Assembly: GCA_037953745.1 (NCBI GenBank)
Contig: JBAKBP010010426.1
Location: forward strand, 1 to 64,000
From: Lithodes maja
Taxonomy: Eukaryota > Arthropoda > Malacostraca > Decapoda > Lithodidae
DNA: 64,000 nucleotides
Direction of reading: 5' to 3'
Both the position numbers and the translations under genes were made by a program. Below are positions 45,721 through 55,123 of the stretch, piece after piece. Positions within the stretch are counted from its first letter, which is position 1. The number at the start of each line of letters is the position of its first letter. The notes under the pieces were generated by a model. It worked only from the letters and a program-made list of their open reading frames with translations. It searched no databases and was not told the origin of the DNA.

Positions 45721-48700
45721 TTACCCAGGATCATATACCCCTGAACGACCACATGCAACCTCGTTGTCACAACCGGCAATATGGCTTATGTCCAGGTTAT
45801 ATACCAATAACCTTAGTGACCACCTGGTCAGCCTCATATTCCGATTGTGAAACTGGTCCAAGATCTCGAGAGGGTAATGATCTGGGTAAACTACACCGAC
45901 CGGACCATAGGCTGGAACATAGATCTCGAAATGCCCCAGCGCATCATCGTCCTTTTCACTTTCATTCATCAGGCTCTGACACGTTGCTGGTGCATTCTTA
46001 AGTCCGTCAGGCACAACATTGCACTGGTAGGTACTCCCGTCCACAACAAAACCACATACCTCTTTAGCACGCTCGGACAAAGTTACAAGCAACGACCACT
46101 CACGACATTCCTTATCCCTCAGATCCTTCGTCCACACGTAATCCAGCTCTGCTTGCACCATAGGCTGTCGAGCAGGATTTATACGGCAGGGAATTAAACT
46201 GAGCCTTGCACTATCTCCAGCCTGCATGTCGGATTCTACCCCGTACATCAGGCCTGGAGAAGCAACAAACATGCGAAAGTACTGCCATAGCCTAGTAAAT
46301 AACTGCCTTGCACTGTCTCCATGAACAACATGCCTAGTGCCCTCCCACAACCCAGCCGAGACCGCAGCTTCTAACCTGTAGTCTCCCTCCTTCTCCACCT
46401 TCGTCCCTAGAACAGCCAGGTCATGAGAGGGACAATCAGTACCACCCGTGCAGTCACTCCCACAGTTCATTATTGCTAAGGCTTCCCCGCCGATACCGTA
46501 CATGCGCACCCCCGCATTCCTTGTGACGACATCTGCCTGCGCAGCATCACCGCTTTCAGCGACATGGCCAGATACAGTCGGTCTATGGTAGGGCTGTTGC
46601 ATTAGACTAGAGCAGCATTGGGAGGCTATGCGACGACCGGGCACTGCGATACCACAGCCGACCTTACCAATCTGCTCAATGTCCTCCTTTTGACCACCAC
46701 CCTTGGCAGCCATGGGTCGACCCTGACCTGGCAACCATGCCAAAGCCTCGTCGCCCACCTTAAACCACCGAAACAATGAGGCTAACGGTCTTTTAACAGT
46801 CACATGACCTGCCTGCGGAACATCTCGCACCGCCCGAGTTGTGAGACTCAGGGGCTCGGCACGACCAGTGGGGTATGAACCGAGCTGGTGCTGGAGTGCT
46901 GCACACTGCTGCTCAGGCAGGTGCTCTAGCACTTCCACAGCCACCAGACTCGTGTCCCCCGCCCACTGCTTCGCCGAGACATGACAATCCCTACTCTCCT
47001 CCACCTGTGCCCTACTGCCCCCCTCTCCTTCTCCACCTTGGCCGCGGCAGACCAACGCAGGGACAGTAGGCTGCTCAGGTGGTTGCCTCACAAACTCCTC
47101 CAACAGGTTCACATGACATGCTTCCCCGTCCTCGTGTTTAATCTCGACAGCACCATTACCACACTTCTGAACTTCCGGATCCTCCAACTGCAGTTTACAA
47201 ATATCTGAGGGAACCAACCTGTCTAGATGCTTCCGAAGCAACCCAAATCCTTCCCCAATATCAAACTGAGCAATCCTTTTTTCTCTCCGTGTGCAACGTT
47301 GCTGCCTCGGAGTCTCTTCCGGCCCTACCTCCTCACTAACTGTGACAGGTCCTGGGGCCTCTCCAGACTCCAACATAGGTGCCAATACTAAATCACCCAG
47401 GAGAGCCGCCGAGTCAAAACTCTTAAAACCAACTCCAGCTTTAGCCTCCTCCTGTTGATCGTTCCTCTGCTGGTCTGAAGACGGAGGACTAGGCTGTGAC
47501 ACTTTAGCTGCCCGAGCTCGGGTGACAACACACGCCATGGGTTGTGTCTGGCACCGCTCGACCCACTCTTGCTCTTCCCTACTCACGTCGGCCGTCCTCT
47601 CGGCAACGACTAAGGGTAGAACCTCAGAAGCGGGCATTGCAAAGTCGTTGCCGAGAAGAAGGTCGACGCCCTCCACTGGCAGTTTCTCCACAATCCCAAC
47701 ATCCAATTCACGTGCCACACCATCCACCTCCAACTCCAACCGCACCAGCGGGTATGACCGAGTTGCATTAATACCCTGCACCACTACCACCCGAGCCGCA
47801 TTTATAGGGTAGCCAGTCAAATTGTTCATCAGAGTCTGGGAAGCACCTGTATCACGCAAGACCTCTACTCCATGCTTGCGCCCCGCCCACATCACGCAAC
47901 CCCGTCCTCTATGGTCGCAAAAAACATCCTGAGCAGGGTTCGAGCCTCCCAGGTGCTTCTGCATTGGCTGTGCCTCAGCCTCTGACGAACTGCCCCGGGC
48001 AAACTCAGAAAACTTCGGAGACACACCAATGTTGCAGGCCAAAGACACAGCTGCTGTAGGTGGTTTGCTAGGACAGACTCTTGCAAAGTGCCCCTTTTCA
48101 TGACAATGATAACACTCCAACTCCCCTCTGGGCTTCCCTTGGTACTGGGAAGGGCCCGGCCCCTTCTTAAATGGGACGGTGCTAGTCTTGTGGTCAGTCT
48201 TGGTATCATAGCTCTTGTACTTGTTTGCATAATGTATATCACTAACTCGGGGGGGTGGGGCGTCACGCCCCTTGTTACCTGCCTCACTACGCTGGGCAGA
48301 CCCGCACCCACGAATTAGTGATAGCCGGAGGTCAGCCATCTCAGCTGCCTCCTGTAGAGTTTTAGGGTTCTTTTCTTTAATAGTTAAAGTCATATCTGCA
48401 CCAGTACACTTATAAAACTGCTCGAGCAGAAACAGCTCAGTCAACTGTTCGGCCGTCTCAGCTTTCTCAGAACGTGTCCAGTTAGCAAGTGCATCTTTTA
48501 AGTCCCGGGCATGTTCAAGAAAGGTCGCCTCCCTAGTCTTTGTAACACCCCGAAACTTCAATCGATATGTTTCTGGTTGCAACTCGTATGCCCGTAGGAC
48601 AGCTCTCTTCAATACTGGGTAGTCAATGCAAGACTCTAAAGGCAGTGCATCATAAGCCTTCAGACCCTTACCCGTAAGTCTTGAGGAGACTAGAGCTGCC

Positions 48701-49503
48701 CACTTCTCTTCAGGCCAATTATGCTCCCTACACTTCTTCTCAAAACGATTAAAAAATTCTGTGACTTCAGTTTCACTAAATGCCGGCACCAACTTGACTA
48801 ATTGGGACAAGGACTGTTCTCTTACTTGGCCCTCACGGCCCATCCGAATCCCTGTCGACTCTGCACGAGTCTTATCTAAATCTATTTGAGCACAATATTT
48901 CTCTGAGTCGTACCTAAGCTCAGCCTCGTGCCTCCTAATCTCAGCCTCAATCTCCTTCTCCTGCCTCCTAGACTCAATCTCCTGCTTCCTAGTCTCATTC
49001 TCCATTTTAGCAAGCTCGAGTTTAAATATCATCTCAGGAGACAGGCCGGAAGAGGGAGCTGCCACTACTGAAGGAGGGGGGGCAAGAACTGGGGAACCAC
49101 CATACGCACCGCCCGAGGGCACTCCAATCTTCCAATTCTCATCCCTCTGTGGGAGGGTGCTAACCTCCGGTACTTGAGTGGACGGCACTGTGGGAGTCGA
49201 GTGAGAGGGGATCTGGGGAGGAACCCCCCCAAACGCCCTCTCCTCCGAAACCCCATGTCGCCCACGCAACACCCAGGAAATCAGCTCCCCCTTGGACATC
49301 CCTCCCACATTGGATAGACCCAAAACCTTGGCTATCAGGTGCAAGCCATAAACATTCACCCCAGTCAGCCTCTCCTCCGTCACATGGTACTGCTTACTCA
49401 CAAAAAATCTAGCATCCTCCTCACTAGTTACTAACGGCACCTCCTCACTTAGCATCTCTCGCTCCTCGTCAGTACTAGGGCCCGACATACTGAAGTTCAC
49501 CAA
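45721..49503 (-). CDS. Gag-protease polyprotein with condensed Pol remnants
   Basis: One uninterrupted frame of 1260 residues. The N-terminal region holds a SAP-like stretch (about 45-80), a proline-rich linker, and a highly charged coiled coil (155-215). A capsid-like Gag domain follows (about 230-400; AFSETEVTEFFNRFEKKC), then one CCHC zinc knuckle with C464, C467, H472 and C477. Next is a retropepsin-like domain with DTGAS at 551-555 and LLLGNDF near 615. After that the usual RT, RNase H and integrase domains are missing as such. Instead there are short remnants in an odd order: integrase-C-terminal-like pieces (ACHVNLLEEF at 795; FKVGDEALAWLPGQGRP at 914), then RT fragments (CRINPARQPMVQAELDY near 1106, VVPDGLKNAPATCQSLMN near 1163) that skip the catalytic YxDD, then the end of RNase H (RLTRWSLRLL, HIAGCDNEVA). 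Packaging and maturation functions look intact. Polymerase and integration functions are lost. M1 or M6 could be the start. Confidence 0.85.
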   Translation of the reverse strand: MVNFSMSGPSTDEEREMLSEEVPLVTSEEDARFFVSKQYHVTEERLTGVNVYGLHLIAKVLGLSNVGGMSKGELISWVLRGRHGVSEERAFGGVPPQIPSHSTPTVPSTQVPEVSTLPQRDENWKIGVPSGGAYGGSPVLAPPPSVVAAPSSGLSPEMIFKLELAKMENETRKQEIESRRQEKEIEAEIRRHEAELRYDSEKYCAQIDLDKTRAESTGIRMGREGQVREQSLSQLVKLVPAFSETEVTEFFNRFEKKCREHNWPEEKWAALVSSRLTGKGLKAYDALPLESCIDYPVLKRAVLRAYELQPETYRLKFRGVTKTREATFLEHARDLKDALANWTRSEKAETAEQLTELFLLEQFYKCTGADMTLTIKEKNPKTLQEAAEMADLRLSLIRGCGSAQRSEAGNKGRDAPPPRVSDIHYANKYKSYDTKTDHKTSTVPFKKGPGPSQYQGKPRGELECYHCHEKGHFARVCPSKPPTAAVSLACNIGVSPKFSEFARGSSSEAEAQPMQKHLGGSNPAQDVFCDHRGRGCVMWAGRKHGVEVLRDTGASQTLMNNLTGYPINAARVVVVQGINATRSYPLVRLELEVDGVARELDVGIVEKLPVEGVDLLLGNDFAMPASEVLPLVVAERTADVSREEQEWVERCQTQPMACVVTRARAAKVSQPSPPSSDQQRNDQQEEAKAGVGFKSFDSAALLGDLVLAPMLESGEAPGPVTVSEEVGPEETPRQQRCTRREKRIAQFDIGEGFGLLRKHLDRLVPSDICKLQLEDPEVQKCGNGAVEIKHEDGEACHVNLLEEFVRQPPEQPTVPALVCRGQGGEGEGGSRAQVEESRDCHVSAKQWAGDTSLVAVEVLEHLPEQQCAALQHQLGSYPTGRAEPLSLTTRAVRDVPQAGHVTVKRPLASLFRWFKVGDEALAWLPGQGRPMAAKGGGQKEDIEQIGKVGCGIAVPGRRIASQCCSSLMQQPYHRPTVSGHVAESGDAAQADVVTRNAGVRMYGIGGEALAIMNCGSDCTGGTDCPSHDLAVLGTKVEKEGDYRLEAAVSAGLWEGTRHVVHGDSARQLFTRLWQYFRMFVASPGLMYGVESDMQAGDSARLSLIPCRINPARQPMVQAELDYVWTKDLRDKECREWSLLVTLSERAKEVCGFVVDGSTYQCNVVPDGLKNAPATCQSLMNESEKDDDALGHFEIYVPAYGPVGVVYPDHYPLEILDQFHNRNMRLTRWSLRLLVYNLDISHIAGCDNEVACGRSGVYDPG

Positions 49504-49703
49504 AAAATTCTCGAGACAAAAGTGTTAAACTCCCTTATGCAAGCACTAATTACTAAATTAACTGGAGTCTCTTAAATGCTCTCCTAATTGCCTTACAAAA
49601 AAAAAATATTCTTCAATATGTACGCTAAAGTACCAACAAACAAATGTTGTACAACTCTGCAAAAAATTATACTGTTCACAAAATCCTAAGCAAGGTCGCC
49701 ATT
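49504..49703 (-). other. Leader of the LTR element
   Basis: About 200 bases between the 5' LTR and the polyprotein start. It contains the PBS and shares its first bases with the leader at 1-223. Confidence 0.75.
49684..49701 (-). other. Primer-binding site
   Basis: Minus strand, two bases inside the 5' LTR: TGGCGACCTTGCTTAGGA. It is compatible with the CCA end of a tRNA (tRNA-Arg-like by analogy with insect elements; not verified). Confidence 0.7.
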
Positions 49704-51539
49704 TGTTACGACCGGGCACTCGGGTACACTAGGGCTCTTACACAGGACTCGAGTATGGCTCGCTGCCACAACGGAAACACACGATCCCAACCCCAGAGTA
49801 CAGCCAGCCGAACAAAAAACGCCACTACCCTCCAGAGTTCTATCTGCTATAACGGGGTATACAAGAACTCGGTACTAGCGTTTCACACAACAGACTAATA
49901 ACAAGACGGGAGTTATCTAGTCTGGTCAACAATCAAACAAAGAAGAAAGTACTACAACACTAAAGAATAGTGTTGGCCGAAGCCGAAGTAATCCACCCTT
50001 GAACTAAGAACTTAAGAAGTCCTCCACCCTCTACTTCGGATCGGCACTATTACGTTACGTTAAACAATAGTCCTCGAGCATCAAGCAAGGAATCTTCTGA
50101 TAAGTTAGATGCTTCTCGAATACTCATAAGAAGTAAGTATCGGATTTTGAACAGCAATTTAATGAATAACACTCTGGTAATTAAAGGCTTTAAATTGACA
50201 TAAGAAGAATTATAAGAATAAGCAATAGGATATGGCAAACATTAAGAAGAAGTACTCCGACAATGCACTGGCAATAGCCTACTAAGATTGTGCTCGTGGG
50301 CCACTAATCTCTGAAGTAGCTAAGCGTGCCACACATGAAATCAATAGTGCAGAAACAATAATATACATAAGGAGAAGCTTCAATACTATACTGTATCTGC
50401 TGGTCGAGCAAAGTCTAGCTGGGATATCTAAGGTTAAGAGACAATGGCTGAGCAAGCGGCTCGTAGCCTAGCGAGGTCCTTAAGACTGTGCGGCCAAATT
50501 ACGGTAATTGACGGGATGCTCTCTTGAGAGATCCAGATCACTAGTATCTGGTTCTCTCCTGGCGATCCTCTCAAAGTCAAGCAAATGAGATAGCACAGTG
50601 TTGGGTGGCACAGGCAAAAGCCCTCACTCGCAACACAGTGCTAAACTCCCACGGTACACAATCAAAAAGACCCCCTAGGCTTCCCACGTCTCCGTTGCAA
50701 TTGTGCTGGTTCAACCAACCTAGCACTCATAGGAAATCACAACTCGAGGAACCCTATCCCAGTCTAGCATTACCTAAACCAGCAGAAAACAGGAACATGA
50801 ATAATAGTACACAGGGAAATACATATACGAGTGCAACAAACATCAATCAATCCTATTCTAGTTAACCCTTCCAAAATAGGCTATCTAACAGGCACTTATC
50901 TCGTGAGAACTCAAGCGATAATACTTTGGCTGACTAAATCTGCACCAAAGGGGTCATTGAGGTTATACAGGGACGAGAAGAGAAGAAGGTAGGCTGTTCA
51001 GAGAGTAGAGAAAGTTCACATCAGTCGGAAGAATATCGATAGTTGCAAGGGATATGAGAGGTCGCTTTGCCTGATGAGTTCTGAGGAAAATGCGGCGGGA
51101 CCTCCCTTTTTATACTCGGCCCCGTAGCGAGCATAACGGCAATCATGACGTCACATTCTCTCTCTCAATCTGGGATCGACAAAGGATTCCCACGCTCTTG
51201 ATGAGGGGGGAGGGAGGGGGGAAGGAGGGAGGAGGGAGTGAGGCCTACACACCTCGTGGCGCGCACACTGTCCTCCGTTACATAACTCGCTCTCTCTCAT
51301 CACATCATTATATATAAGTCCCACACACAATACTTATATCCAATGATATAAAATAGAACTCGTTGACTTAGAAGAAAACAAAATACATAATGATAATACT
51401 TATAGTACAACGGTTCACATAAACTGAGTTAGGAAACTCTACACAGACTACAGCCAAAGTTCCTGCCCTGACGATCCTAGCGAGGGTGGGGCCTGACTGG
51501 GCGTTCTGTACAGCATGCTCATACTCGACATGCGTCACA
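49704..51539 (-). repeat. 5' LTR
   Basis: 1836 bp. In the element's orientation it is the upstream LTR and would drive transcription. The TATA and CRE-like sites are at 51108-51114 and 51146-51153. Confidence 0.95.
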
Positions 51540-51780
51540 CACTCACAACACCGTAGGAGCCAGCGGGAGTGTACCTGCGAATCACTGGGAGTCACCGGGA
51601 TAAAACCGGGAATGAAGTGCGAGTTATTGAAAGTTGAAAATTAATGGTCGCTTTCGGATTAGTGTAATATACGAGTCGATAGGACTAATACAGGAGTCAC
51701 TGGGAGTTAGATAGGAGTCACTGGGAGTCACCGAGCATCACTGGGAGCTGTTAGGAATGAGATGCGAGTATGCCAGGCAT
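51540..51780 (+). repeat. 10-bp-period subterminal array, left
   Basis: Imperfect units ATCACTGGGA/GTCACCGGGA/GTCACTGGGA spaced by about 10 bases, interrupted by AT-rich sequence around 51625-51690. A matching start (CACTAGGAGTAATGACTCC) lies on the other side of the LTR element at 43329-43347. Confidence 0.7.
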
Positions 51781-51802
51781 GGCCCTCATTGTGCACAGCC
51801 CC

Positions 51803-51810
51803 TATATAAG
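51803..51810 (+). promoter_or_regulatory. Core promoter remnant, TATATAAG
   Basis: TATATAAG within CCCCTATATAAGGGACC closely resembles CCCCCTATAAAAAGGGACC of the MADF gene at 54947 in the intact Harbinger, at the same relative place inside the left subterminal array. No frame follows. Confidence 0.5.
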
Positions 51811-52649
51811 GGACCCCCAAGCTGGGCCACGCCACATCATCATTAAGTATTATGACTGTATTCATACATCATTACAGACATTAATATAATATGATAAGTC
51901 TGTATTATTATGTACCGTAAGGTCATGATATCAATGCTTACTATACTTTACGAAACAAATATATTTAAACTAGTGTCTTAATAGCGGATAGTTAATCCTT
52001 CCCACCTTGTTGTTTTCATTCGTTACCGAGTTCTGTAATATTTCTTACGATTACCTAAAATACTGTAGGTAACACTTATAGGTTATGTTAGTTTGCTTAG
52101 GTTAGGTCAGGGTAGTTGCAGAACTTCTAGATTATTAACCGGCGACTACAACGGCCCCTAAACAACCAAGCTATGATTCCGCTGGCTATAAGTCTAGCCC
52201 GGCGACTACAACGCTCCTCGAAGTATCCAAAACTCCACTCTCCACCACCAAGCGAACTTGACATTTTAAAACACATATAAACACGTCTCCACCACTCTCG
52301 TTATGTTAGGTAAGGGGAGTTGCAGAACTTGTAGACTACAAGTAGGGTATTGTAACAGTGACCATACATTGTTCACATTATTAATTACCTCACCTACCAT
52401 AATTACCTTCTCTACACAATCACTGGGTGAATACAATGTCTTGTGGGAAGTTGTACTTACACAGGTTAATACTAGGCCTATTTATAATGTTTGACCAAGA
52501 AAAGTAAACTACCCGTATACTGTATATTATACTTTCACGTGAAGAGTATTACAGATTTATATGAATAATATATTTATTAATCCACCTTCATTTCACTTTG
52601 AGATAGCTTTTGAATGCACCTACAATTAATAAATACTGCACAATTGTTT

Positions 52650-52665
52650 GGGGGGGGGGGGGGGG
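52650..52665. repeat. G homopolymer
   Basis: A run of about 16 G inside the Harbinger-like derivative. Homopolymer length is unreliable in assemblies. Confidence 0.8.
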
Positions 52666-52764
52666 ATCCCCAGGTGAGTAGGCTCGCTTGTTCAACACCC
52701 ACACCCTTGACAAGCGGGCCCTTTATTACAGGTATCTCTGTGGGCGCCCCTGCTGCTTGAGCGC

Positions 52765-53125
52765 ATGCTCAGTGACTCCCAGTGGCTCCTGGTGGTTCCT
52801 GGTGACTCCCGTCGATTCCCAGTGACCCTCAGTGGCTCGCATGTATTACCTATCTTTATCCCAGTGAAACTGAAACTGAAACCGAAACCTGTCCGCGAAT
52901 CAGATACGAATCACCGAGAATCACCAGGACTCACTGGGGAATCACTGGGAGTCACCAGGAATCACTTGGGAGTCACTGGGAGTGGTCCGACTCACTGCGA
53001 GAACTTTAAACACGGTGAACATTTTGTCGGACAGGGCCAATCGCCCGCGACTGGTTTGGAGTCACTGGGAGTCTAACAGGAGTCACTAGGATATCGCTAG
53101 AGTCACTAGGAGTCATCGATTTTCA
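52765..53125 (+). repeat. 10-bp-period subterminal array, right
   Basis: Inverted units (GTGACTCCCAGTGGCTCCTG) at 52770-52835 followed by direct units (GAATCACTGGGAGTCACC) at 52905-52990 and 53055-53120. Confidence 0.7.
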
Positions 53126-53195
53126 CCGCGAATAGGCCCAGGAATAGAAATTTTCAGCTACACCTAGTGATTCTAGCTCGCATTCCTGACTGTGT

Positions 53196-53572
53196 GAAGT
53201 ACTCTTAACGGTTAACTTTAGCACACATTCACGCTTTATATCTCTTTCGCTCATTGTTTTATGTGCTAGCATGGTACTAGGTATCGCTTTGTAACAATGT
53301 AACGAACCTAATAACTTGAATCGTTTTCTTGTGAAGTCAAATACATACCGGTCACACAATCTAGTACATTAACCTGCCTACACCTGTTCAAGTGTTTTAA
53401 CTCCTTATGTACCGGCGACGTCATATTTTTTTCTTTTTTTGCTATATTCATATTATTTTATGCAGCATAAGAGTGAGCTGTGGTAGCAAAAACGGTTAAT
53501 TAAGAAGCCTGTTAATTAAATAATCTATTTATAGATAGTAGAACATTAAAAGGACGGAACTGGTACTGAACG
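53196..53572. other. Spacer with one piggyBac-like MITE end
   Basis: TTAACTCCTTATGTACCGGCGACG near 53399-53422 resembles the end of the MITE at 11867-12068 (CCATTGAGTACCAGCGACG). The other end is not found, so this may be a truncated copy. Nothing else was recognised. Confidence 0.35.
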
Positions 53573-54203
53573 TTTTTTTTTTTTTTTTTTTTTTTTTTTT
53601 TCTGTGATTGAGGGAGGCAAAAGGCATTACTGCCTATAGCGAGTGCCTCCTCCATAGTTGAAAGAGTGACAGGGCCAAAATCAAGGGACGTTCGAGCCAA
53701 AATGCCTGGACACACGGAGTTTGAAGCAATTTAAGTCATAGGAAGAGGGAAAGACTGATTCTGGGAGAGAGTTCCAGAGCTCAGCTGTTGAGTAGAAGAA
53801 AGTTTGAGAGTAACGTTTCACTCTTGGGTTGGAGAGTTGCACAGAGTAGGGGTGGGATTGAGTTGCAAGACGGGTACCATGTGCCCTACGTAAAGGAGGT
53901 GGTATGCACTGGGATAGCTCTGAGGAACACTGATTATTATAGTAGCGATAGAATAGCGAGAGAGATGCAACATTGCGGTGGAGAGAGAGAGATTGCAGAG
54001 AGTTGGTGAGTGGACGGGAGTTAATGATACGAAAGGCATTCCTTTCAACTTTGTCTAGGAGAGCAGTGTGAGAGGAACCTCCCCACACATGTGAACAATA
54101 CTCAATACAAGGGCGCACTATGCCCCTGTACAGAGCAAGAAGCTGTGCTGGGGAAAAGAACCCCCTAAGGCGGTTGAGCACACCCAGCTTCTGGGAGGCA
54201 GCC
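53573..54203 (-). pseudogene. Jockey-like LINE, 5'-truncated young copy
   Basis: A T run at 53573-53600 (the complement of poly(A)) is followed by the family 3' UTR and, on the minus strand, an open C-terminal frame (54181-53681, 166 residues). That frame is nearly identical to the copy at 22543-25495. Its truncated 5' side ends exactly at the TTAA that flanks the Harbinger element. Confidence 0.87.
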
Positions 54204-54207
54204 TTAA

Positions 54208-54234
54208 GGTAGGTTCACACATAGGCGAGTCGGA
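54208..54234. repeat. Harbinger left TIR
   Basis: 27 bases, GGTAGGTTCACACATAGG followed by CGAGTCGGA. It is a perfect inverse of the right end. The next bases (GCGCAACTCCAACGC) match only in part. Confidence 0.95.
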
Positions 54235-54289
54235 GCGCAACTCCAACGCAAGTGATGAAATTTTTGCACTCGCCAATGATTATTCCAAA

Positions 54290-54900
54290 TTCGCCGACAC
54301 TCGCCGACACTCGCACAGACTCGCGTGGACTCGCGGTGGACCGCGTAGACTCGCGAACGCGGCCAAAATTTTTGTGATGACACAAAAATTGGAGAGTCAA
54401 GTGGGAGTAGGACGCCAACTCGCATAGACTCGCGTAGACTCGCGTAGACTCGCGTAAACTCGTGTAAACTCCTGTAGACTCGTGTGACACTCATGTAGAC
54501 TCGCGTGACAGTCACGTTGTACTATTCAGAAATTTAATGATCGCGAGTCTACACGAGTCCACGCGAGTCTACGTGAGTCTACGCGAGTCTATGCGAGTTG
54601 GCGTCCTACTCCCACTTGGCAATATTTACCAATATTGCCAAAGGCGAGTTTAACGGGAGTCAATCAGGAGTCAACACGACGCTAACGCGAGTTAACACGG
54701 GGTAACGCGAGTGTAACACGCGTAAACGAGAGTACCCACGTGGTGGTCTGGATTTCACAATATATGTCGCGAGTCTATGCGAAACCAACACGAATTTACG
54801 CGATATTAACGTGAGTCTGTGTGAGTCTATGCTAAACCAACGTGAGTCTACGCGAGTAACTGTGAAAATAACGTGAGTCGACGCGAGTGGTGTGCGACTG
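54290..54900. repeat. Left subterminal 10-bp motif array with large hairpin
   Basis: From 54290 to 54510 the motif ACTCGCGTAG recurs with a 10-base period (for example five successive units at 54420-54470). From 54540 to 54900 the inverse (GCGAGTCTAC) recurs. The two halves form an inverted repeat: the 54408-54470 segment is mirrored by about 54550-54617, including CAAGTGGGAGTAGGACGCC and its inverse. Confidence 0.9.
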
Positions 54901-54946
54901 CTGGCAACACCGCGCGAGTAGGTGGCACCACCGCGTCAATACCCCC

Positions 54947-54954
54947 TATAAAAA
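54947..54954 (+). promoter_or_regulatory. TATA box of the MADF gene
   Basis: TATAAAAA within CCCCCTATAAAAAGGGACC, 177 bases before the ATG at 55124. An initiator-like start is expected near 54980. Confidence 0.75.
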
Positions 54955-55123
54955 GGGACCGCCCGCGGTGCTCGTCCACTCTCCCCCGTGGACCCACCAA
55001 GGACCCATTGACCAGGCCCGCACAGCGACCCACGCTGCCTGCCCTACCACGCTGCCCTACCTGCCTGCCTGCCCTACCACACTGCTTGCCCTACCACGCT
55101 GCCCTACCTGCCTGCCCTGCACC

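Larger units (their letters stand above)
43397..51539 (-). mobile_element. Complete Ty3-like LTR retrotransposon, young, pol-defective
   Basis: It has two 1836-bp LTRs, a PBS, a PPT and a 4471-bp internal region. The 4-bp target CACT is duplicated (43393-43396 and 51540-51543). The LTRs differ at one position that I found (T at 44971, C at 51278). Low LTR divergence means very recent insertion. The only long frame is the 1260-residue Gag-protease with Pol remnants. No complete RT, RNase H or integrase exists, so retrotransposition must have used enzymes in trans. A related family sits at 1-2019. Confidence 0.93.
43302..53195. mobile_element. Harbinger-like deletion derivative split by an LTR element
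   Basis: Terminal inverted repeats ACACAGTCAGGAATGCGAGC... (43302-43335) and their inverse (53162-53195) match at 33 of 34 positions. Removing the LTR element at 43397-51539 and one CACT leaves about 1.75 kb. Both ends hold 10-bp-period motifs of the type AGTCACTGGG (near 51580-51740 and 52765-53120). Internally there are a left core promoter (CCCCTATATAAGGGACC, 51800-51816) and a right minus-strand TATA-like TGTAATAAAGGGCCCGC (52730-52714). These mirror the two promoters of the intact Harbinger at 54208-60380. No transposase or MADF frame remains. Flanks do not show a clean duplication (TTAA-like left, TGAA right). Confidence 0.65.

Noticed and set aside
54887..55123. Upstream frame extending the MADF protein
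   Set aside because: It covers the TATA box and predicted transcription start, so it cannot be in the mRNA as coding sequence. The ATG at 55124 is preferred.
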